Part shown: positions 36,248 to 49,523 of the stretch, piece by piece
How positions within the stretch are numbered: the stretch's first letter is position 1
Layout: the number at the start of each line of letters is the position of its first letter
Assembly: GCA_019155185.1 (NCBI GenBank)
Contig: CM032802.1
Location: 5,556,501-5,620,500, forward strand
Reading direction: 5' to 3'
Length of the DNA stretch: 64,000 nt
Source: Beaufortia kweichowensis
Taxonomy: Eukaryota; Chordata; Actinopteri; Cypriniformes; Gastromyzontidae
Notes under the pieces: generated by a model
Seen by the model: only the letters and a program-made list of their open reading frames with translations
Told to the model about the DNA's origin: nothing
Databases searched by the model: none
Program-made: the position numbers and the translations under genes

Positions 36248-39200
36248 TCACTTCTTTCATTTTTTCCTTTCAGAAATTACAAAAAATAAATAAAAAGCAA
36301 AAATTAAAATGATAAAAATTAAAATATGAACAAAAAAAGCAATACCTTGTATTTAGACATTATGCAGAAGCAGTAAAAAATTCTGAAAATTTTTATACAA
36401 GTATAAAAGATTGTAATTGAAATGTAAATTGTTGTATTAAATACAATAGGACATTTCACATACAAATGTATTTATGAAAAAAAGTCAGTTCTTCTGGTTA
36501 AAAATACTCTTTCTTTCTTTTTTAGGTGAAAGAAGAGTTATTATTTCAGTAGATGAGGTAAACGCTTCTTCACTAAACCGACATTACTGTATTCCACACC
36601 ACTTCTCCTTAACTTCTCTTTAGTCTTTTGGCAAAAGCACTTTCTTGGAAAGCTGTGGTAATACCTGAAGGACTGCGGCAAGAAAAAACCCAGGTACTTT
36701 CCACTGACAGGGAGAGAGTTCATATTTTCCACAGGGACCATATATTTCCCATAAGTTATGTCTGTTACTGCCAACCATATTAAAATCCTATTTGATGAGG
36801 GATGACAGACATTTCGAAGGCCTGTAGCCAAATCCCAACAGCCTGAGCGAAGTATATTTTGAATGACAGAGAACACACAGAAGAATACCACAGAGAAATT
36901 GGGCCAGCTAATCACTTAAGGCAAGTTTTTTCTGTTTAACTGAAACTTAGTTTTTCCTCAGGAGATATGAGTTGTAAAATATATGAGTTGGTAAGAATAA
37001 AAATCACAAATTATGAAGTTAATACTCGCTCAGAAGACTTGCTGTCATCTTACACTCTGTTTTTGTTTGGTCTTTTATACATTGCGTTTAATGGAAAGAA
37101 CATGATTTTGAGAAAAGGGAATAATTAAATTGGGAAATGATATGAGCTGGGTTCTAGTTAACGTTTATCTTTGCTGTTTGTATTGTATCTTTGCTGTCAT
37201 CAAACCCTGAAGGAACAGAGATCCATCTTCACACGTCAGTGTGAGAGGGTCGTACAGTGTGAGAAAATCGAAGCCTCATCCTGTAACTCTAAGAAAACTA
37301 TACTCCCATTGCCGGGCAGTGTGTGGACACCACCTTATAAATGGGTTTGGTTATTCCAGCAGTGTTAATGAAGAAATCTTTTCTATCTCAGCATAGTTTT
37401 TCTTGCAGTTTTTCTACTTCCTCAGGTGCTTGTATATTAGACATAAACTGTACTGTATGTACTATTTAAAAACAGTTTAACAGTCTTATTGCATTAGTAA
37501 TGAGGGTGTACAGTAAGTGTGCCACACTGACATTTTCAAGTAGATGAATAATATGTGACCCAGTCTATGAAAACCAGACATAAAATCCAAAAATATAATT
37601 CTGAGATAACGAGCCTCAAAGTTTGACTTCACCTATTAATTTCACTATGATTTCAGTCTTTGACATGACATTACTCAGACAATATTAAAGATATCAATGT
37701 TAAATTCTCACAGAATGTTTTTTACATTACATAAAATGATGAAAAATCACAAAAAAGGGCTTTGGCTGGGTTTTCACAGACTAGGTCACAAATGCTTATG
37801 AGCAAAGGCTCACCAGCAGTAAAAGTGCTTGAATCAATGACCACTATTATGCATCAATCTTCAAAGGTGTGGACATAAAGTAAAAAATAACCTTAATACA
37901 TTTATTTACTATTAGGAAATATATTGGAAAAACAGTTATTAAACATAGTAATTTGCTTAATAAAAATCAGAGAACAAAAATAAAAATAAGATACGTAAAA
38001 CGTGATCGTGTTCTTGTAAATAACCAATCACTATTGATCGTGACTACTTAAGCCAATCAGGTTCCAGATGTCTTGGTGCGTCATCAAGCCCGCTTGTGGA
38101 GCGTGTTGAACAGGTGTAGCGATGCTTTAACGTTTTGTCAGATGTCGATTTTAAAACAAGTGACAGATTGACTGACAGCGTCATATATAAAGTTGCTCCA
38201 GCGAAGGATGGGAGGATGGAGTTACACAGTGCTGGTAAGTGAACGTTAGATGGGGCTCAACATTTAATCGCGTGTTTGTGTTGTTTACAAGTTCACGGAG
38301 TTGGTGATCGGAAAGATGATTAAGAGAAATCAGATAATTTATCAGATAAATGATCTGGAAGGGAAGCATACTGCTTTTAATCAGTAGTATTGGTAGTAGT
38401 GGTATTTAACATTTTACATGTGTTTTAACATTACATTTTGTATTTAACATTACAAGTCTCCCCAGACCACCACTGTTTTTAAGTGAGCTATATAATAAAG
38501 CAACGAGCTTTTGTTTTAATGCTGCGTTCCAGACACCTCGTATTTAGTATGTTTTCCACCACAATCAGAAAGGGATATCCTTAACGGCTATTGTAATGTT
38601 GCTAAATACTTCAAATGCTTTAATGTTACTTAAAAAAATTAAATGATACTAAATACAGACTTTATTTCCGGGTTGAGGTGGGTAACTTTGGAAATCATTT
38701 TTATCAAATGACCACACAGCAACAAAAATGTAGTGATGTTGATAAAAATGTTGTTCTTCTGCGCCATGCGTAGTTCTTCTGAAACAATTCAGGTGGTTGC
38801 CACAGGCGCAGTTATAGCAGTAATACGGATGATGTCACTTGCTCATGGTTTTATTATAGTAAACGTAAAAAACGTAAAAAAACTTCGATTGTTGCTTGGG
38901 TAATTGTGGATAAGAGTGTTTGAACGAGAATTTGAGACTTTTGTACCTGTAGTTTATTATAGTCTATTTATATTGTAATTTGATTATTTCTTTAAATCGC
39001 CACATAATCTTAAGATAACTTTCTTATAAAATACATCTTGAATTGAGATATTTATATATTAATATTGGTGGCAATTGGTATATGGCATATATAATATTGG
39101 GAAGTTTTCAAAGACTGAGCTTATGCATGAAACTGAAAACAATTTAGACTGACATACCTTAAAATCCATTGCTTTATTGTCTCAAGATTCACACCAATAA

Positions 39201-42200
39201 ATTATTGCAATAAATTAGTGATTATTTTTAATACTTCAAAAATTAACGGATGGTCAAAGTTTTAGGTCGAAGTGGATAATATAGTATCTGGCACATGGAT
39301 GTTAGTTGGGATATGTGTGCATAAAAGTGTGCCATGCGAGTGCTCTGATGCAAGACAGTCAACAAGCCGCAAAGCTTTTATGGCCAGCTGATGCTTTCTT
39401 TTCCATGAAATATGAAACGTATGTTGCTTATATTATTTTTACAAATATATTTTAATATAATTTAAATGGCCTTTAGAAAAGGAATATCGTATCGAATATT
39501 GCATTATTTAGCCTATGTATTGCATATTGCATTTATTTTCAATATTGTGCAGCCCTAGTTATTACAAATATAAACCCTGCCTGGGGAACCGCCCCATAGT
39601 GTGCATTGTGAGCGCAGCGCATTTAGATATAGAGAGAGATGGGCATAGAGACGTATAGTCTGGAACTTACTGGTGACAGCTGTGCCATTCCCATGTGTGA
39701 CGGGGTCGGTTGGGCATGAAATCAGCCGTTCCTTGATTCTTTACCCTCTGAGGGAACCGCAGAAGAACCCTGACATCATAGTCTGTGGTCTCAGCACTAT
39801 AGGCGGAACTGAAGAGAGGGACAAAGTTGATGAGGTACTGAAGCATTGACTAATGAAACTGTTTGTATGTATAAAATGAGCTCATTACAGCAACCTGGAA
39901 TTTATATGACAAGACAGACACCACCCTTATTTTTATATGTAGAACTTGCTATTTTCTCAGCAAAATTACTTCCTTCTTAATGGCTGTTGAAACTGTTATT
40001 GGATTGTGTGGTATAAACAGTTTAAAGTGTTTTACATAAAGTTAGTGTTTGGTTTCTTTTGTGTAAACAACAGCTTGCCCGCTTTCTTTTAAGCTGTTTT
40101 ATAAATTAAATAATAAAAAGTCTAGAGTTGACAATTCTCACCTGGCCAAACATTTTTCCTCAGAAGCACAGCGTAATGAGTACATGTGGGCTCTTTGAAT
40201 GTATGTTGAGGCTTGGACATAGTTTGGGTCAGGAACCAAGTCAGGCAAACCTGCAGACAGATGTCATGAGAGTCACATTCCAGAACCAGATGCTGAAGCA
40301 CACATTATAAAATTAGCCAGAAAATAAAGAAGATTTTTTAAGCAGACATTTAAATTAAATATGGTTTAGACTGGTTTAAGATGTTTTTTCATCAGGGTAA
40401 TCACAATCTGTCTTGAGGACAGATGTGCTTTTTTTTAGTCTGAGCTGTTCTGGTGTTACATACATCTGAATGTAAAAGTAGATCCATATACTGTAAGCAT
40501 ATCTTAAAAAAAAAATACACACGAGATGAGGAGTTTCTTTGATGAGGTAATGCTAAAGCCTCATAGGATAATAGATCAAATGTTGTTTCTCATCTGGTTT
40601 CAAGGTCATGCAAAAATAAGAAAAAAGAACAAAGTAATGCGTGTAGCTGCAAGAGAAAAAGAGAAAAAGAGAGTACAAAAGATGAGGGAGGGGTGACAGA
40701 GAAATAAAAAATGATCTCACTTCCCTGCTGAATTCAGATTGGGCCCGTGACCTACTAAAACCGATAAATAAATAAAGCAGAAAAATAGACCGCTAATGTT
40801 CACAAAACTTACTGTAACGTTTGCATCGCATGTCCTTTTGTGGACATTAACATTTCTTCAAAGGAAAGACTCTTCAGTTTAGAAATGTTTATCTGGTTTT
40901 CTGCTTTGCATGTGCTGACTTTCAAAGAGAAGAGAGATTTCGGAACAATTGGAACAACTTTGACTCTATAAAGCATGACCGTGCTGGTCAGTCTCCTCAT
41001 TTCAGTCTTCTTCGTTCCACTGAGATGTCGTTTTCATTGAGTACTTTGGCTTCTGCATTTCTGTGTACACATCCAATTGGCTAGTTCTGTCTAAGGCGGA
41101 CTCTGTGCACTCTGAAAGCTTCCTTGGTCAGCTCTTGTAAACAGTGTAAAGAGAGTGTGAAAGCCTGTGGTTCTCCAGCGGTAGATTCTTCACACTTTTC
41201 TCAGTTCCTTCGCTGCTTGTACTACACCAGGGTGCCACATGGAACCAAACTAGAATGGATTTGCATATGCTCAAAGGGTGTTTATATGAAACAGATCTGT
41301 GACATGGAAAGCCATGAATTAAATTCCTGCTTTGCTGTCTGTACGGTCCTTGTGTTAATCATTTCTAGCTTTATACTTTTTGTTTTTAGCTCTATACTTC
41401 AAAACGTTGACTTAAATACAGAAAGACAATAGCTTTTTCACACATGGTCTTCACTTGTAACTTACTGGTAATATGTTACAGTTAAGAGAACCTAAGTAAG
41501 TCTTTTTTCAATTTCCTGTTATGAAGTTGTAACATTACCAGTAAATTACCAGTATGATGCTACTGTATGTGTGAACAAAGAATAGCATTATGAGTACAGG
41601 CACATACAAGGTCAGAACAGACTGATGTAAGAAGTCCGCTCTAGGCCAATAATAACATTCTGATGACATGTTTTTACTGCACTGTTTATTCAAGAGAAAC
41701 AGTAGTTTAGTCTAAAGTTGTCTAATAAAATGTCAAAAACAACTGCATAAATGTAAAACATCAACAAATATTTAAACCATGTATGTTTGGATATTAAGTG
41801 ATACCCTGCCATCTCTTTTAAACCACACTGGCACAACCGTTTAAAGGAAACGTTCACTTAATGACATCACAGAAATAACCTGTCGTTTAAAACTAATGTG
41901 TGACTGGTATCCTACTGTTAAAAAGACAGAATGCTGTTTGTATGAACAGCATCTTTGTGTTTTCACCAGAAAAAACTTTCAGGTAATTTTATGGTAAATT
42001 GCTAGGATCACTTTGTGAAAGTAACTAAATATGCAGTTATTGGTTATAAAAAGCCTTTAACCTGTGTATCACATGAGTAATTTAATGTTTTGAGATTTGA
42101 GATTTGCAATAAATGTATGTCTGTAGAGGCTAGAGCTCCAATTTCAATGTTTTCAGTGATTGTGTCATTTTTCCAAATTCCTATGTACATTTTTTCACAT

Positions 42201-44464
42201 CTGTACCTTCTAGTGAATTAAACTTACACCCATCTCATTTTGCCTTATGTCAGCATTTGATAAGTGATTCAAGCGAGAGACAAAGAACATTTCAAAAAAT
42301 GAGGCTGCATGCTTGGCAATGACTGGCAGGGCCCCAAGGCTCTACACACACCCACCTCCTTACACACGGATCCACACACACATTTATTTAGAAACTAGCA
42401 CTATATTTTCTGTTTCCTGAGCTGCTGGACCGTTGGAAACTTTCCATCTCCCCACTCCACAAACTTGCCTTGTAGCCCCCACGCACCCCTCATGTTCCCC
42501 TAAGTTCACGGCCCACCTTACAACAATCAAGCCACTTGAGCCCCTCACCCTACTGGCAAATACTGGGATCATTCACCCCTCAGCCACTTCAGTTAAGTCA
42601 TCACCAAACTCAGAACCAAATCTCCAAACAATGAACACTCTTTGTGCAGAATGAGTATGCATAGACACTACGCACACACCGACTACCACATGCTTGTACA
42701 CCCACACACACGTTTTACAACACCTGGTTTTAATAACACCAACTCTAAAGGAAATCTTGAACTCCTTTGATTGTAAATTGAAACAAAAGAAAATAGGATG
42801 GGAATAAATGATGATGGGATGAGTTTTGATGTTAAGAAAGAGCGGTTCCTACAAGCTCCTTATAATTCAGGAAAACAAACTGAAAAAATAGCTACCAAAA
42901 TCATCATTACAGCTGCTTAAGCAAATAGCTTTCTGTGCAGTTTGAGTCCCTTGGGTTCATGTTTGTCAAATCTTAAGGGATTGTGACTGGCAGAAAACAC
43001 AATGAGATGGCAGAGAAACTACATTTTTTCAATGTCTCTCTTTTTTCTTACTTCCTTTCCTTCAAAGGAGACTTTGAAACAAGCTCCACACGTGCATATA
43101 CTTTCTCAAATCTCCAGTCATATGATAGCTTGATTACACGTGTAGTTCCTCTACGATTAACTTTACTTAGCATGGCATTAAATAAATGGTGAGCTGAAGC
43201 TTTGTCAGTCTGTTGCAGTAATAAAAAGTGAAATGAGGTATTTCAGCCTAGCAGTAGCATACACTGTAATGGTAGCCAATAGTACTTTGGGCATGAGAAA
43301 TAGCTGAAACAATGTGAAAAGTGACCTTTCTAGTTTTTCTGTCTGTGACAGACCCATTAAGCAAACTGAAATTAGGCACTAGAGATTCTTTAATGTACAC
43401 TATTTCTGTGTGGTTTGGAAATGCATCATACCTCTTTGCTGAGAACGATAAACACTCCCTACATTGACGTTGGAGTTCTCTGCGTTGTTAGAGACGAGAG
43501 GGTTCCGTGGAGGAGATTGCATGAGTGGAGGCTGTGGCTGGGGCCTTCCGTAGGGTGGAAATTGCTCGTACTGAGGGCTTTGCACCGCAGGCTGGAATGC
43601 TGCTGACCCGATGCTGCTTGATGCACCATTAGAGACTGGTACCGCAGCATTACCAGAGTCTCTAGAGTCTCCGTTGTACAGACTATGTGTATATCTGTGG
43701 TCCAGTCCATCTGCAAATGGCGGCTGTGCAGGTTGGGGAGGAACGGCAGGGTATTGTTGACCATAGGGTGGATAGTAGCGATACCTCTCATCAGGCACAG
43801 CACCCCCTCCATTATAGCTACTACCTCCAAAACTGCCAGTAGAGTACCCACCCCCTCCATATCCTCCTCCAGTATAGCCACCACCAGTGCCTGTGGAGTA
43901 CCCTGTTCCACGGAAAGGAGGTTCATATGACCTGTCCAAAACAGGGTCATAGGGAGCACCATAAGAAGGCTGTTGAGGTGATGGATACTGTGGATAGGAT
44001 GGGGCGTTGTATGAAGACGATGATGATGATGAGGAGGATGATCCAGAGGATGGTCTAAAACGTCTGCTTGTAGATGACTGGAAGCGACTTGTTTCACCTG
44101 TCCCTGCAGCCCCTTGACGCCAGTTTTCTGGCACCTGCCCAAATCCGAAGGGATGTCTGGCTTGACCTCTCACAGTCTCTGAGCTTCCTCTTGAAGGTGC
44201 TTGCCTGCGTACGTTTCCACCTTGTGATCTACGGTTGAGAGTGTCAGCCAAAAGCACCCTGTGGTTCCTGTCTCGTTCCTGAACCCGAGCTGGGACATAT
44301 TCAGACCCACTATTCAGGAGACTATACACGCGTCCATTATTCTCCCATTGAATCATCTGTCTCCAGGGGCTGGAGTCCTCTGTCTGTGACTGTTGTTGAG
44401 TTTGGGACTGACCTCCAGTGGTTCCAATCCACACCCACCATATCAGAGAAGCTATTGGTAGCAT
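34865..44464 (-). CDS. loxl1: lysyl oxidase-like 1, seven coding exons
   Basis: Exons on the - strand: 44464-43432, 40250-40142, 39808-39671, 36204-36048, 35963-35868, 35217-35102, 34871-34865; all GT-AG and in phase, 551 residues (human LOXL1 574). LOXL1 is a secreted copper amine oxidase that turns lysines of tropoelastin into allysine, starting elastin cross-links. The N-terminus is a signal peptide, then a basic propeptide with WRQMIQWENNGRVYSLLNSG and VRGQARHPFGFGQVPENWRQ, both LOXL1-specific. The catalytic domain (about 345-551) has the copper site WEWHSCHQHYH (420-430), the LTQ cofactor pair Lys454 (GHKASFCLED) and Tyr489 (CYDTYNADIDCQWIDI), and the KPGNYILK strand. The last exon supplies only GTCATGA, giving the C-terminus KISQS, like human KIVQS. 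If that intron is retained, a TAA follows one codon earlier. Confidence 0.94.
36206..36247. repeat. (GA)n microsatellite at loxl1 exon 4 acceptor
   Basis: About 20 GA units directly follow the loxl1 exon 4 boundary on the + strand. Read on the - strand they are a (CT)n polypyrimidine tract ending in CTCAG at the acceptor. Confidence 0.93.
37554..37790. mobile_element. 237-bp inverted-repeat element in loxl1 intron 3
   Basis: The ends form a 22-bp terminal inverted repeat with 20 matches (TGTGACCCAGTCTATGAAAA at the left; the right end ends in TTTTCACAGACTAGGTCACA). The interior is AT-rich and non-coding. The form is that of a MITE-type non-autonomous DNA transposon. The family was not identified. 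Confidence 0.75.
41440..42025. repeat. degenerate repeat with ACTGGTAAT/ATTACCAGT inverted words
   Basis: GTAACTTACTGGTAAT near 41457 is inverted as ATTACCAGTAAATTAC near 41534, and a further GGTAATTTTATGGTAAATTGCTAGGAT lies near 41981. These words recall a teleost non-autonomous element. The boundaries are uncertain. It lies in loxl1 intron 1. Confidence 0.35.
43432..44464 (-). CDS. loxl1: loxl1 exon 1: signal peptide and proline/serine/glycine-rich propeptide
   Basis: This single exon encodes residues 1-344. The signal peptide is about MLPIASLIWWVWIGTTGG. The propeptide is low-complexity: a run of ten serines near residues 140-150, proline/tyrosine-rich PSYPQYPSPQQPSYGAP, and a glycine/tyrosine block (GGGYTGGGYGGGGYSTG) around 195-215. 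The family uses this disordered, basic region for elastin targeting before proteolytic removal; the DGLDHRYTHSLYNG segment is the conserved part near its end. A long overlapping ORF in another frame (44142-43459) is a by-product of this composition. The donor at 43431 (AGAG|GTATGA) joins exon 2 as RGLPDLVPDP, as in human. Confidence 0.93.
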
Positions 44465-44872
44465 CTTGACAAAACTTGCATGGAAAACTCCAAATCAATA
44501 ATTGCAGCAACAGTGCCTTTTACAAGTTCGACTCGACAGTGATGGGTTGTATCCTTGGATCCAGCAGGTTAAAGATGGTTAGGTAGATAAACTATAGTGT
44601 CCATGTGCAAATCATACTACATGCAGTAGAGAAACTTTGTCCCTGGTTCGGTAGGTGGTGCAGGCATGGCTGTGAAGAAGGCAGATTTGTTTTGAGGCCC
44701 CAGGGTAGACAGCAGTATGAAATACCTTCCTCTTCCTTACAGTCCGGATGTTGAGCTGTTGTCAGTGGACTGAGCATTGCTCTCTAGCTCTCTCAGGACA
44801 CGACTGCCTGTTGCTCTCTTTTCCTCTTCTCTATTTGCCTCTCGGACTGCTTACAATGGTCTGTGAAAAAAG

Positions 44873-44965
44873 AAAAATGTTCTCATCTCACCCCCTCCTT
44901 CCCTCTCCATTTCTTTCTTTCTCCCTCCCTCCTTCTCTTTTTCCCCTCACACACACACTCATTTG
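44873..44965. repeat. pyrimidine-rich tract with short (CA)n upstream of loxl1
   Basis: CTCATCTCACCCCCTCCTTCCC and following CCCTCC/TTCTTTC words form a strand-biased run of about 80 bases ending in ACACACACACTC. It is about 0.4-0.5 kb upstream of the loxl1 start codon (polypurine on the loxl1 sense strand). No TATA box was recognised between it and the gene. Confidence 0.7.
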
Positions 44966-47739
44966 AACATGCTTTTTTCTTCAAGCGAGCTCCCACATGG
45001 CCCTAGTGCTAGAGCTGTTTCCTAAACTACAGCAATGCCAGATCTTTACACAGGCTTCCAGAGTCAACATCACCATCTGTGAAGGCACATCACAGAATAT
45101 CTAGCGTGCCTGCGCTGACTTCCTTTGATCATTCTGAACAAGCAGGGATGTCTGGTGCGTGGCCTAGGTTCACCCACCCAGGTGCTGAGAGTATCGTTTT
45201 TTGCACCCATCATCATTTGGAAAGCACAGAGAGGTTCTGTTTTTTTTAGTTTATGATCGTTATGAAAATTTGTCAAATATTTATTCTTGAGTCTTGCATC
45301 AATACAGTATATAGTTTGTCATGAATAGATAAGAATTGTCACCTATGAAATATTAAAGTAAATCACCATAATTAAAATCCTCATTGTTTCCCTACCAGAT
45401 CAATACCATCTTATAATCAGTTGGAAAATAAAGATTAAAAAGCAGTAGTTGGTGCAAACCTTCATACTTTTAGTATTTTTCTGTATTTGAACACAGACAC
45501 TTGTTTCACATTGTACATTATGTTTTCTGTGGCTAAGGTCGAGTGGCTGTTCTCAGGAAACCGTGAATCCACTTATAGGATTGCTGTCTGAGCTTATTTT
45601 GATGGGTGTGTGGTTATAAACTAAGAGCTCTTAAATGTCTCTTGTTGCTGATTGACATCTGAAGAGGGATGAGTGCTCATCATGGCTTACAATGATAACT
45701 AAGGGTTCTACAAACCATAATCAAACGCTTGGTAAACCTGTCGTCCATGTGGTCTGGCAACTGAACAACTTGATAGGATTTTGACATTTACACATTGGCT
45801 GTGATTTCACTTCCAAGCTTTATTCTGAGTGTCTCACACCCAGCCAAAGGTGTGTCTTGACCATGTCTTGTCAAATCCTGTCTTGTATCATCTGATCCCA
45901 CCCTACAGTGATCACTGTGGTGAAAATGAAACCGATCATTAGCTTATTGTTGGACTGCTGATTCCAGCTATGCATCAGCATGTTGTGTTAATTGCTAAAG
46001 CAACAGCAATTCACTATATTTTACAGCGAGCTGCATTGTAAGCTCTTTGAAGTCTCTCAGACAAGGATGTCTACTCCTCTTACAAGATTTATGAGGTGTT
46101 TTGTTGTGTTTTATGCCTTATTTTTAATGTGCAGTTGAGGCACTGGTTGTTATTATGGACTATGAGTTTACTGAGGCAACAACTAAGTTGGCCTTGCTAC
46201 ATAGAAGTTGGCTTGGCCATAAAATATTAAATTCTATGGTATTGAAACTAGCTGTAAAGGAGCTAATCGGCTCTGCTTTTTGTCTGGCTCTTTCTTTTTG
46301 ATTTACAGGATCTCTGTTTCTGGAAAGGCATGTGAGAGAACTTTCCAGGAAGACTGATGTGTAAATCAATATTGGTCAGACTTGCTTTTCTAAACAAAGC
46401 ATTGTTGGTTTACGATCATATCTTTTTGGTGATGGTTATGAATTTATAATAATTTATTAAAATTCCTTACATTGATGACCAATCTGAATAAAATGCATAT
46501 ATATATATACACACGCACGCACGCACATTAAGTTTGTGTAATTTAAATTGGGTGCTTAAATATAACATTTATTCAAAATGTTCATAATATAGCATGAATA
46601 TCAGAAAACTGAATATTTAGCAGGAATCTAGCAGTCATATTTAGAGAACTGTTGTCTTTGTTGAGCCGTTTCTGTATGATTAGATTATCTGTGCAGAATG
46701 TTGCCCTATATTAAATGTCTGAATTTGATCACTTTGCTTTGTTTCTTTCCAATGAAACACATTCAGGGCAGATGAGCTAAAGAGTCATCTACTGTACTTA
46801 GTAACTGCTTTCCAAATACGGCCACAGAGAGCATCAGATTACCATATGACATTGGAATGAATTGTGGAACAGCGAGTTCGAATAGTCCCAAATATCACGT
46901 TTCACCATCTCTTGTTATCAGTGTCGACAGTTGCCAAGCTGTTTGCATTGGCCGTACACAGTGTGGGTATCGTCCAGAATGTACCAGAGATCAGGGCACG
47001 AGTCACGACAACATTCCTTACCAGATTATGTTTATACTAATGAGCTGCACGCAAGCGTTTCGAGGCGGCTCGTCAGAGACCGAACCTACCAAGACACGTA
47101 GATGGGATCGCCGACTGGTTTAGCATCACATTTCTGGCACAGGCACAGCAACGTGATTCAAAGTGAAGCTTTATATTGATGTTGTTAGGATGAAAGAGGG
47201 AGAAAAGGTTGAGGGGCGGCTCTGGAGATTACACTAGCCACACGCTTCCAGCAAAGGGCATCAATATGCATGTGAAGGATGTTTATTGTTACAGTACATC
47301 CAGTGTTGTCGAACACTTAGCTAGCTGGTCCCAAATCAGTTCCAGGTGCGGCTAAAATCAGATTTGGCTGATTTGAGGTTAGAGAAAAACAAGCAGAGGT
47401 GAGAGAGATTTGGATGCAACGAAGTGGAAATGTGTAAATATGCTTTTGATACTCTTCTTGGGAATTGTAAACTATGTCTTTGTCTTTCATCAGTAATCTA
47501 ACAGACAATAAAAAGAGTGAAACACAGAGAATGTGCCACAAATATCCTGCTGTTTTCACATGTCCTGACATCCTGTTATCTGTGTGCGCTTTGTAGAAAT
47601 ATTCATCAGCAATGTTCAGTTTTACATTTCCTAGGTCAGGAAAACAAATCCTGGGGCATCTCTGCGCAAAGATAACTCTCAACACAACATAAGGGGGTGC
47701 TTTCACAACATTAATAGATGTGACATTAAACCTTCACAG

Positions 47740-48280
47740 CATGATTTTTGTATTCCAGAATTTCCTGCCCTAAAAACATGTTTGATTAATCGGCCAGACT
47801 TCTCTCTCCAGACCATTGTTGTCAATGCAAAGCTCATTATTTTCTGAGTAGGCCTGGCATGCTGTTAAAATGCCAACAACCTTTCATTCACTTGCGCAAC
47901 CTATTACAAGTCCAAAGCAATTACCCTCAAATTTGCTCATGTTAGTTAGCAGCTAGGCCACAGCTAGAGCTTACAAAAGTGCTCATTTATAGCAGCTGCA
48001 AGTGCCCCGTTTTATGTTTGCTCTTAAAAAGGCCATTTTTATTTCCCTTAAAGTCATTTATTGTGTTGAGTAAGGAGAGCCAGGTGTGAAATCTGCCTCT
48101 ACACAATTGAACAAGTGCTCAGAAGCTATTATGACCATCTATTACCTCAGAATAATTCATAATATTGTCCAGACATGACTTACGGCAGCATTAGTTGTGC
48201 ATTGTTTTAGGCTTTAAATGCATTTGGATGGCCTTTTTCCTTCATCTGCGACGATCTTAAACAGTTCAAACTAAAGTTGC
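47740..48280. promoter_or_regulatory. repeat-free, motif-dense block, candidate conserved non-coding element
   Basis: The stretch is free of simple or interspersed repeats and rich in homeodomain-, E-box- and Sox-like words (TTGATTAATCGG, CAGCTG in TATAGCAGCTGCAAG, GCTCATTATT, AACAATGG-like ATTGTTGTCAATG). Conservation cannot be judged from one sequence. Confidence 0.2.
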
Positions 48281-49330
48281 ACACCCTGCATGGACAGAAA
48301 GTCTCTGTCAACCCTGTTAAAAAGTCCAGTTTGAACCAGCATGAGTTTCCAGTCTGGTTCAGGCTGAACCTTAACGTAGTAGTACCATGGTATTTTGTAG
48401 GAACCCTAGTATTTTTTTATGATATTATCATCTAATTATCCTTTCATAATAGAACCACAGTATGTTTTTGGAAGGTTTATGCCATACATAATGGCCTACA
48501 TGATGGTAAAATAGTGTTTTTTCTTTGTAATACAAAGGTCCTAAAATTAGTGGATCTTCTTTGAGAACCAGCTTCAACTTTTTTTGGTGGTAAACGATAC
48601 CAAACCCTTACTAACTACTCCTACAAAAGTTGTACTAAAAGTATCATAGTACTGCTATGTTTTTTTTCACCCTACAATGTTTTTCTATTAGAGCTGCTTG
48701 ACAAGGCAAACACTGAACCTTTGCTGACCCGCGAATGACTAATTATACTTAAACACAGCTACAGTAGTTATTCCCTCAGGAGGTTACATCTCAAAAGCTA
48801 CATGTCCCCTCATCTAAAATACCTCCTGATTATTCTTTGTCTCTTATATGTGTAAGTCAATACAACATGATCAGACGTATGATCTCTTAAATCCTTCTGC
48901 TTTAGATCTCAACAGCATAGTATTACAGTATGGCACAGGTCCAACCAAGTCACATGTGTAACTCTTTACAGATTAAATGATTTAAAAGCCTTAAAATCTG
49001 TGTTTTATAAAATGAAGGGTTGTACAAGATTGCTCACAGACGGAATGCTGCCTTTTTTAAGACTTCTACAATTTCATGCGTTTCAGGCAGGTGTTGAATG
49101 TAGTGGCTCGTCTTGAAATTCACACTTTGAACTCTCTTACTGTCAAGAGGTCATGAAGGTCAAGGGATTCAGTCAAGTTGCCTGACGTTTCATAAATTGC
49201 TAATACTGTCACTATCAAACAACATATACAGTTAAAGTGTTTGTTTTAAAGCACATGCTTAAGCTGCCTTTGTTTTGGGATTATTTTATTTGTGTGCCTG
49301 GTATAATTTTTTTTTATTAATTCTCTTTTC

Positions 49331-49523
49331 CAATACAATGGAAGTGGATGGAGACTAGGAACAGCTGTACAACATTTACTTTTATTTTATAGAAAAAAAG
49401 CAGATTGAGGGTTCTGTTGGATAACTCATTTTGTATTACACCAGAAAAAGTCAGAGGTGCAATACGACATGAGGGCAAGTAATAATTTTAGCATATTTCT
49501 TTTTTTGTGTAACTGTCCCTTTA
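49331..49523. mobile_element. degenerate copy of the GGGATAGTTC element family
   Basis: CAATACAATGGAAGTGGATGG, CACCAGAAAAAGTCAGAGGTG, GACATGAGGGCAAGTAATAA and TGTGTAACTGTCCCTTTAA occur in the order of the right half of the family consensus, in inverse orientation to the 28.2 kb copy's left half. Confidence 0.6.

Noticed and set aside
43459..44142. 227-codon ORF in another frame of loxl1 exon 1
   Set aside because: It is a shadow of the Ser/Gly/Pro-rich loxl1 propeptide; the product is rich in His/Leu/Met with no family resemblance.
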